Assembly (NCBI RefSeq): GCF_010646885.2
Contig: NZ_CP050700.1
Coordinates: 1,619,501 to 1,683,500 of the forward strand
Direction: 5' to 3'
From: Desulfopila sp. IMCC35008
GTDB taxonomy: Bacteria > Desulfobacterota > Desulfobulbia > Desulfobulbales > Desulfocapsaceae
DNA: 64,000 nucleotides
The position numbers and the translations under genes were made by a program. The notes under the pieces were generated by a model. That model was not told the DNA's origin and ran no database searches. It saw nothing but the letters and a program-made list of their open reading frames with translations. Positions 57,773-64,000 of the stretch are shown piece after piece; positions within the stretch are counted from its first letter, which is position 1, and every line of letters starts with the position of its first letter.

Positions 57773-58993
57773 TCATATAAAAATATAGTCTTTAGGGACA
57801 ATAACAATTCCATTTTCAGAAACCGTAAAACGTTGTTTGTCCTCAATTATATCATGACCGATTTTCTCACCTGGCGGGATTGTAACATTCTTGTCGATTA
57901 TGCAGTTCTGTAACATGGCACCTGCACCGACATGAACACCACCGAATAGTATCGAGTTTTCAATGATTGCACTGTCTTCAACTAATATGTTGTGAAACAG
58001 CACACTGCGGCGGACATGGCCTCCTGATATGACTACACCACTTGCCAATATTGAATTAACAAAGGTTCCTTCTGATCCGGAAGCACAGGGGGTAGTTCGT
58101 GCAGGTGGAGTTTGTGGCTGATATGTCCGTACAGGCCAATTAGGCTGATAGAGATCCAGTGGCGGCAGAGGTTCAAGGAGGTCCATATTTGCCTGGTAAT
58201 AGGCATCTAATGTTCCAACATCACGCCAATACCGATCTTGACTGACCCTACCGGGGTTATCACCTAAAGTATATGCCTGCACTTTTTTGTCTTTGACCAG
58301 CAGGGGAAGAATATCTTTGCCGAAATCATGGCTTGACGAAGAGTTTTCATGGTCCTGTAGTAAAGTTTTGGCCAGTAATTGAGTGGAAAAGATATACAGG
58401 CCCATGGATGCTAATGTTCTTCCAGGTTTATCAGCGATAGGGGTCGGTTGTTTTGGTTTTTCCTCAAATGCAATGATCTGCCGGTCCTCTCTGGGTACTA
58501 CTACACCAAATGCGCCCGCATCTTCTACGGCGACCTCCATGCAAGCGACAGTGACATCTGCATTTGTTTCCTGATGTGCTTTGATCATTGCCTCATAATC
58601 CATCCTATAGATATGATCACCAGACAAAATCAGCACATAATCAGCCCGGCTTCGTTCAAGCAGGTTGAGATTCTGGTAAATCGCATCTGCTGTACCCTTA
58701 TACCAATGCTCTCCTGAGTTCATCTGGGCAGGGACTGGTGTTATATATTCCCCCAGTTCAGGATTAAAAATTGACCATCCATCACGAAGGTGCTTATTCA
58801 GCGAGTGCGATTTATACTGGGTAAGGACAAGAACCTGGCGGAGTCCGGAATGGAGACAGTTGGTCAGGGTGAAATCGATAATCCTGTACTTGCCGCCAAA
58901 AGGAACGGCTGGCTTTGAGCGCTTTGATGTTAAAGGATATAGTCGAGAACCTACTCCGCCAGCCAGAATGAATGTCATGGTTTTTTTATGCAT
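57773..58993 (-). CDS. glgC: Glucose-1-phosphate adenylyltransferase
   Basis: A 406-residue enzyme making ADP-glucose for glycogen synthesis. The N-terminal nucleotidyltransferase core has TFILAGGVGSRLYPLTSKRS, GGKYRIIDF, LSGDHIYRMDY and the effector/substrate region AFEEKPKQP, and the C-terminus has left-handed beta-helix repeats (SVLFHNILVEDSAIIENSIL). ATG 58993 follows CAGGGAA; the frame opens further upstream at 59023. It is separated from pgm-glgA by 13 kb. It may share a transcript with cbpA-cbpM. Confidence 0.95.
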   Translation of the reverse strand: MHKKTMTFILAGGVGSRLYPLTSKRSKPAVPFGGKYRIIDFTLTNCLHSGLRQVLVLTQYKSHSLNKHLRDGWSIFNPELGEYITPVPAQMNSGEHWYKGTADAIYQNLNLLERSRADYVLILSGDHIYRMDYEAMIKAHQETNADVTVACMEVAVEDAGAFGVVVPREDRQIIAFEEKPKQPTPIADKPGRTLASMGLYIFSTQLLAKTLLQDHENSSSSHDFGKDILPLLVKDKKVQAYTLGDNPGRVSQDRYWRDVGTLDAYYQANMDLLEPLPPLDLYQPNWPVRTYQPQTPPARTTPCASGSEGTFVNSILASGVVISGGHVRRSVLFHNILVEDSAIIENSILFGGVHVGAGAMLQNCIIDKNVTIPPGEKIGHDIIEDKQRFTVSENGIVIVPKDYIFI

Positions 58994-59146
58994 ATTTCCC
59001 TGTTCATTAATTTGAACAATCATTTATAGATAAGACTGATACTGCATATGGCAAATCCAAAACTTAGCAGAATAATTATTCATGGGGAGATTGAAGGAAA
59101 ACCCAATTATCCCATTATAGAATGGCTGCTAACCTCCTGAAATATA

Positions 59147-60307
59147 TCATTTGAGGGGTACTTCCTGTTCCTGGTCTTCTGTTTTCTGCAGTAACGTAAT
59201 AAGAGAATCTAACCGCTCCCGCATTGGTTCATTCTCCGGTAATGGCTTTTCTGATTTCACAGATGGTAAAATATAGTCATAGAGCAATTGCTCAGGCACC
59301 TGGCTTCTCACGTCATCAAGCTGGCTGGTGAAGACAACGACCATGTTCTGTTCTTTCAGGGCAAAAATACGCTGACCATATGCGCCTCGTGCTGCGAATA
59401 TGTCAGGACCCATAATCCACCACTGATAGCCGTATCCGTAAGTCTCACTATTATCAATCTGTCTTGTTGTTGAGTCTATGACCCATTCAGTGGGCAATAT
59501 TTGTTTTTCGTTCCATCTTCCTTCTTTTATGAACAGGTAGCCAAATCTCGCCATGTCGAGCGGGCGCATGGTGATATCGCTATAACCAATTGTTAATCCA
59601 TTATGACTTTTCCAATGAATATCATGGATTCCGAGTGGGGAAAAGAGGTGTTGCCTGGCAAAGTCAAAGGCCGTCTGACCTGTAGTTTTCTGGATAATTG
59701 CGGTGAGGAGGGACGATGCACCATTACAATATACAAACCTGCTGCCCGGCAGCTCAATCAAGGGCAGATCAATCATATATTGCACCCAGTCGTCTGCCTG
59801 CCACATTTCCCTCAATCCTTTATAATCATAGGCCTTGGTGTCTTCACACTTTAATCCTGTGGCCATCGTCAATACATGTTTCAGAGTTATGTTTCGTTTA
59901 TTGGTCTCTCCGATTGTGGCGCTCTTTTCGGGGAAAAATTCCAGCAGGCTTCGATCAACTGAACCAATGTAGCCTTTCTCAACAGCAATTCCGATCAGCG
60001 CCGAAGAAATACTCTTGGTGCAGGAATATATCTGGTGCTTGAAGTGTGGTCCTGCGGGGTACTTATAAGACTCCAGGACGAGGCGGCCGTTACGAATTAC
60101 GATTATGCTGTCGATTTTATATTCATTTTTCCAAAGGGCATCTAACATGTCCGATAACACCTCAGAACTCATGCCCTGGCTTTCCGGGGATGCGGTCCGC
60201 CAATTTTCCTGGGGCCAGTATTCAGCAAAAGCAAGCTCGGCAAGCAGGGAAAATAAGATCAACAGTAAACTGATCTTCTGAAAGGCAAAGAAAGGTCTGA
60301 TTTTCAT
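59147..60307 (-). CDS. Exported serine hydrolase, class C beta-lactamase family
   Basis: A 386-residue protein with a signal peptide (about 1-28). The catalytic SxxK is in QIYSCTKSISSALIG, the YxN-like tyrosine motif is in RFVYCNGAS, and the third motif region has AARGAYGQRI in place of KTG. Family members are penicillin-binding-like carboxylesterases, peptidases or lactamases, and the natural substrate cannot be told. CAGGAG precedes ATG 60307. It appears monocistronic. Confidence 0.88.
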   Translation of the reverse strand: MKIRPFFAFQKISLLLILFSLLAELAFAEYWPQENWRTASPESQGMSSEVLSDMLDALWKNEYKIDSIIVIRNGRLVLESYKYPAGPHFKHQIYSCTKSISSALIGIAVEKGYIGSVDRSLLEFFPEKSATIGETNKRNITLKHVLTMATGLKCEDTKAYDYKGLREMWQADDWVQYMIDLPLIELPGSRFVYCNGASSLLTAIIQKTTGQTAFDFARQHLFSPLGIHDIHWKSHNGLTIGYSDITMRPLDMARFGYLFIKEGRWNEKQILPTEWVIDSTTRQIDNSETYGYGYQWWIMGPDIFAARGAYGQRIFALKEQNMVVVFTSQLDDVRSQVPEQLLYDYILPSVKSEKPLPENEPMRERLDSLITLLQKTEDQEQEVPLK

Positions 60308-60429
60308 CCTATGCTCCTGATTATCTCACCCTGAAGAACTTTTATAAGATTACCACATATGTCATACTTGATGCGAGAAAACTGGCCAGTATCTTTCGCT
60401 GTCTGGTCACTGTTTTTGGGTTTCCATAT
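60308..60429. other. Promoter region of the serine hydrolase
   Basis: A short gene-free stretch between the hydrolase start and the next palindromic repeat. No specific site recognised. Confidence 0.35.
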
Positions 60430-60586
60430 AACTAGTTCCCGTCCTAAAACTACCCTTCTGCCCAATCTCAGCGTTCCGGCTAAATTATTTATCCTCCGAA
60501 TATCGTACATATGCGTGCGGTAAATAATTTAGCCACGCCTCGATATTGAACAGAATGCTGAGTTTTAGGATGGGAACTAACTAGTT
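60430..60586. repeat. 150-bp palindromic repeat, copy D
   Basis: Outer arms AACTAGTTCCCGTCCTAAAACT and the near complement at 60565-60586 are joined by an inner perfect 14-bp repeat (GGCTAAATTATTTA/TAAATAATTTAGCC). The right end shares TTTTAGGATGGGAACT and GATATTGA with copies B and C. It lies between divergent genes. Confidence 0.7.
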
Positions 60587-60854
60587 TGCCGTTGCGCATC
60601 GGAGATGTTTTGCGGACCATTGAGTTGAGATCGGTAAGCCAGAGTGACTATTCGTCATGAGTATAGTTACTATGGGGGGAAGATGTTTCATGGTAGAGTG
60701 AATGTTGTGGTTCATGGCTTCCATACAATTTTGTTTACAATTAAACCATTTTCGCAGCTCATCGTTCTTCAGATATTTTTGTGATATACTATCAGCTAAA
60801 TAACCTGAACGCCTTGTATTTGATAAATCACAAATTCTTACGGTGATATTCATT
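60587..60854. other. Intergenic region upstream of the TAXI gene
   Basis: About 270 bp with no supported gene on either strand. It should hold the promoter of the TAXI-kinase pair. Confidence 0.4.
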
Positions 60855-61862
60855 ATGGGATCAATTCTTAGAAATATGAAACTTCACATTGTTGCCACAT
60901 TCTCATTATGTCTATTTCTGACGAGTCTTTTATTTTCGTGTAACGATACGCTGATGGCTATGAATTTATTAAGAATAGGAACGGGAGGTGAAACCGGCGT
61001 TTACTATCCTATCGGAAAATTAATTGCAGAGGGAATCACTAACAAAGCTCAAGAAAAAGATTCTCCGCTTCCGATAATTATTGGAGTTGCACAGAAGTCT
61101 GCGGGATCAGTCGAAAACATTCTGGCTATCTATAACAAGGAAATTGAGGCAGGGTTGGTGCAGGCAGACGTCGCATCATTAGCCTATAGCGGTGAAATAC
61201 AACTTTCCGGAATATCTGAAACATCATCAATTAGAGCTATTGCCAGTTTGTATTCAGAAAAGTTTCAGGTTGTCGTAAGAAAAGACACCAACATAAAATC
61301 GTTTCAAGAGTTGAAAGGGAAAAGGATTTCAATAGATGAAGAGGGATCCGGCACCCTGGCTGTAATGCGAATTGTTCTGGATGCGTATGATATGAAAGAA
61401 GAAGATCTCCTCCCCTTTTATCTCAAACCTGTTTTTACTCATAAACGACTAACCGATAGACAGATAGATGGTTTTGTTATGATGGCAGGGGCTCCAATGG
61501 CCGCTGTAACCGAACTCCTCGATGTCGGTGTGACTCTTTTGCCTCTAGATAAAAATTTTCTGAGAAAGATCAATAAAACATATCCATACTTATTTCCAGG
61601 TAGTATTGAGGAAGGCACCTATAAAAACATACCTGAAATAACCACGCTTGAGGTCTACGCTCTTCTTGTTGTGCATGAAGATATGTCAGAGGAATCAGCT
61701 TATGGAATTACTCGCGCACTTTTCAGTGAGGAAACGCTGGAGCGATTGAGACTTGGGCATCCTCAAGGTAAAAGTATAACCATGGAGACAGGTTTGAATG
61801 GTGTATCAATACCATTGCATCCAGGGGCGAAACGCTTTTTTGATGAGCAGAAGAAGCTGTAG
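60855..61862 (+). CDS. TAXI-family TRAP solute-binding protein
   Basis: A 335-residue exported protein. A hydrophobic signal (about 8-28) ends in a possible lipobox (LLFSC). The mature part begins LLRIGTGGETGVYYPIGKLI, the signature of TAXI binding proteins, and contains AGLVQADVASLAYSG and LKGKRISIDEEGSGTLAV. No TRAP permease is adjacent. Instead a sensor kinase starts 12 bp downstream, so it may deliver a ligand signal to the kinase. GTG 60843 is an alternative start. Confidence 0.88.
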   Translation: MGSILRNMKLHIVATFSLCLFLTSLLFSCNDTLMAMNLLRIGTGGETGVYYPIGKLIAEGITNKAQEKDSPLPIIIGVAQKSAGSVENILAIYNKEIEAGLVQADVASLAYSGEIQLSGISETSSIRAIASLYSEKFQVVVRKDTNIKSFQELKGKRISIDEEGSGTLAVMRIVLDAYDMKEEDLLPFYLKPVFTHKRLTDRQIDGFVMMAGAPMAAVTELLDVGVTLLPLDKNFLRKINKTYPYLFPGSIEEGTYKNIPEITTLEVYALLVVHEDMSEESAYGITRALFSEETLERLRLGHPQGKSITMETGLNGVSIPLHPGAKRFFDEQKKL

Positions 61863-61874
61863 TTCCAGAAAATT

Positions 61875-64000
61875 ATGATACTGATTGGAAAGCATAAATC
61901 ATCGCAGATTGCACTCTGGAGCCTGATGACGGTTGTTATTTCCTTGGTCATAATGTCCGCTCTCTATACAATACTCACCTTGCGGTCTATCGAGAAAAAT
62001 CTGCCAAACACATTACTCAAGGAGCTGAACCTGCTCTCGACTGCCTTGGAAAGAGTTTCAGATGTTGTAACAGCATCAAAGATAGCAAAAGAAGTACGTA
62101 CTGAACAAAATATTATAACGCTAAGAAAAAAAATAGATATTGCCCAATCCATTATCACTGAACTTAGAGAAACATATGTTTTCGACAATTTAGTAAATGC
62201 TTCTCACTTTCACGCAGTTACTGCACCGGTTATTGCGGATCTTCACACCTGGTTATCTGAGGGGGTATCCGGTTACCTGCCGACATCAACAATTACTCTG
62301 GGAATTGCTGAATTACGTGTAAAGGATGCGTACCAGAAAGCATGGGATTTGAATACCCAATCTCAACTTAAAGCTCAGACAATACTCAATAACCAGAAAA
62401 TCAGGCTGGAGAAATTACAGAAAAGTGTAAGTGCTTTGTTTATTCTAACGCTTCTTGTTGTCAGCTTTCTGATATTTTTCCTTTTTCGTCAAACGTATCT
62501 GATTAAACGGGAAACCCACACCAAGAATGAACTGAGAGAGCAGCGTGACCTGCTGCAAAGTCTGTTGAAAAATGTACCACTGGGAATCGTTGTTTGGGAT
62601 AAAGATAAAAGAATAGTGCACCTCAATGATAAATTTACAGAGACCACAGGGTATGACCAGACAGACATGGCCACGTTGGAAATGTGGCCGAGATTGGCAT
62701 ATCCTGATCCGCAATACCGACGGGAAGTCAGGAATCATTGGGAAGGGCTCGACAAGTCCAAGTCTGCGGGGGAGTATAAAGTAAACTGCAAGAATGGCGA
62801 AGTTAAAGATATTGAATTTCGAGCGACCTTTCTGGCTGATTCTCGTGTTATCAACACATTAACAGATGTAACAGAACGCAATGTGCGGGAGCAGGCACTG
62901 CAGGAAAGTCATAAAATAGAGGCTCGTGCCAAAAAAATGGAGTCCCTTGGACTACTTGCAGGAGGAGTAGCCCACGATCTCAATAATATATTATCTGGAA
63001 TTGTCAGCTATCCCGACCTGATTTTGCTCGAACTCGAAGAACACGACAAAACACGGCAGGCGATAGAAATAATGCGTGATTCCGGACAGAAGGCTGCCGC
63101 TATCGTTCAGGATCTTCTTACCGTTGCTCGCGGTGTTGCAATAGCAAAAGAGGCTTTGAATCTCAATAGTGTTATCAATGATTATCTCGCTTCTCCAGAC
63201 TTCCAATTGCTCAAAAAGCATCACCCCAATGTCTCCTTTAATATCTCACTTGATGATAACTTGAAAAATATTATGGGTTCCCGAGTGCATCTGCAAAAGA
63301 TACTTATGAATCTTATATCAAATGGCAGTGAGGCAATAGACCATAGTGGAGAGGTGTTGATAGCAACATCGTGGCGGCATATAGATACTCCTTTCAAAGG
63401 ATATGAAGAAGTTGAGGAGGGAGAATATGTACTCCTGTCTGTTGCAGATCAGGGAGGAGGGGTACCAGAAGCTGACTTAGATAGAATATTTGAACCATTT
63501 TTCACCAAAAAGGTAATGGGACGAAGTGGCACTGGTCTTGGACTTGCTGTTGTTTGGAATGTGGTTCAGGATCATAACGGTTATATAAACGTAGTTAGTT
63601 CCAGCAATGGCACCACCTTCAGCGTTTTTCTTCCAGTTACTGAAAAGAACATATTACCTTCAATTTCATCATACGAGTTGCGTGAAGTGGAAGGCGCCGG
63701 AGAAACCATTCTCGTGGTAGACGATATTAGCTCCCAAAGAATTATTTCGGCCAGAATCCTGGAAAAATTAAGATACAGGGTACTTACTGTGTCAAGTGGT
63801 GAAGAGGCTGTCGAGTTTTTAAATAGGAACAGAGTTGACTTGCTGCTGTTAGATATGATTATGGATCCCGGGATAAATGGCAGACAGACATACAAAAGAA
63901 TTCTCGAAACCAACGATAAACAGAAGGCAATTATCGTCAGTGGCTTTGCAGAGACGGACGATGTCAAAGAAACACTCAATTTAGGGGCAAGCTGCTTTTT
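61875..64000 (+). CDS. Hybrid sensor histidine kinase, 3' end outside window
   Basis: Open from ATG 61875 to the window edge, about 708 residues. Two membrane helices (about 14-36 and 185-207) enclose a periplasmic sensor of about 145 residues. A PAS domain follows (GIVVWDKDKRIVHLNDKFTE), then the H-box GGVAHDLNNILSGI, HATPase motifs (NLISNGSEAI; GRSGTGLGLAVV) and a C-terminal receiver with ILVVDD and the acceptor Asp in LLLLDMIMDPG. It follows a TAXI binding protein by 12 bp, which suggests that the bound solute is the signal. The partner regulator is not in view. Confidence 0.9.
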   Translation, partial: MILIGKHKSSQIALWSLMTVVISLVIMSALYTILTLRSIEKNLPNTLLKELNLLSTALERVSDVVTASKIAKEVRTEQNIITLRKKIDIAQSIITELRETYVFDNLVNASHFHAVTAPVIADLHTWLSEGVSGYLPTSTITLGIAELRVKDAYQKAWDLNTQSQLKAQTILNNQKIRLEKLQKSVSALFILTLLVVSFLIFFLFRQTYLIKRETHTKNELREQRDLLQSLLKNVPLGIVVWDKDKRIVHLNDKFTETTGYDQTDMATLEMWPRLAYPDPQYRREVRNHWEGLDKSKSAGEYKVNCKNGEVKDIEFRATFLADSRVINTLTDVTERNVREQALQESHKIEARAKKMESLGLLAGGVAHDLNNILSGIVSYPDLILLELEEHDKTRQAIEIMRDSGQKAAAIVQDLLTVARGVAIAKEALNLNSVINDYLASPDFQLLKKHHPNVSFNISLDDNLKNIMGSRVHLQKILMNLISNGSEAIDHSGEVLIATSWRHIDTPFKGYEEVEEGEYVLLSVADQGGGVPEADLDRIFEPFFTKKVMGRSGTGLGLAVVWNVVQDHNGYINVVSSSNGTTFSVFLPVTEKNILPSISSYELREVEGAGETILVVDDISSQRIISARILEKLRYRVLTVSSGEEAVEFLNRNRVDLLLLDMIMDPGINGRQTYKRILETNDKQKAIIVSGFAETDDVKETLNLGASCF

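Overview
The window looks like chromosome from a marine or saline sulfate-reducing Desulfobacterota (Desulfobulbales-like). This is inferred from gene content: an N-type (alternate) F-ATPase, NhaA, a selenocysteine peroxiredoxin, a four-component-type pyruvate:ferredoxin oxidoreductase, a group-2-like [NiFe] hydrogenase, TRAP transporters and many two-component proteins. No rRNA, tRNA, CRISPR array, phage or complete insertion sequence was seen. Mean GC is moderate. The oxidoreductase operon (about 26.3-29.4 kb) is visibly richer in GC than its neighbours, and the last 20 kb is poorer.

Layout. 0-7.4 kb: tail of a probable polysaccharide deacetylase, a Bax-like glucosaminidase, a three-gene efflux operon (NodT-type outer-membrane lipoprotein, HlyD-type adaptor, DUF2955 inner-membrane protein) and an AsmA protein. 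7.4-14 kb: a TRAP operon (dctP, dctQ, dctM) behind a LacI regulator, divergent from a metallo-beta-lactamase-fold protein and a glycerophosphodiesterase, with two matching LacI-type operators between them. 14-19.6 kb: methyltransferase, cold-shock-domain proteins, a small basic protein, a lipoprotein, a rubredoxin-like protein and a universal stress protein. 19.9-26 kb: N-ATPase operon atpD-C-Q-B-E-F-A-G with no atpR. 26.3-29.4 kb: pyruvate/2-oxoacid:ferredoxin oxidoreductase.

29.5-36.4 kb: a five-gene operon read leftwards: cytosolic [NiFe] hydrogenase small and large subunits, maturation protease, PAS hybrid histidine kinase with HPt, and a REC-GGDEF diguanylate cyclase. It reads as a hydrogen-to-c-di-GMP signalling chain and is the most attractive system in the window. 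36.5-38.2 kb: ferritin-like protein, ferredoxin and a ferric-reductase-like membrane protein. 38.2-40.7 kb: truncated genes (barrel remnant, LacI, fba, gap), including an fba::gap junction at a shared short sequence. 41.4-45 kb: glycogen genes (phosphoglucomutase, glycogen synthase, stand-alone CBM48); glgC lies at 57.8 kb.

45-47.7 kb: two related zinc-ribbon proteins flank a peroxiredoxin whose active-site residue is encoded by in-frame UGA (selenocysteine) followed by a SECIS-like hairpin; an ArsC-like protein follows. 47.9-56.3 kb: a diadenylate cyclase fused to YbbR repeats, divergent from a run of ion transporters (SLC13 permease with two RCK_C domains, UPF0316, MgtE, NhaA, frameshifted CNNM/CBS protein), which suggests c-di-AMP-linked ion homeostasis. 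56.3-64 kb: CbpM, CbpA-like DnaJ, GlgC, a serine hydrolase, and a TAXI-type binding protein followed by a hybrid histidine kinase that runs off the window. A family of about 150-bp palindromic repeats occurs at 14.0, 40.8 (one end), 45.3 and 60.4 kb.
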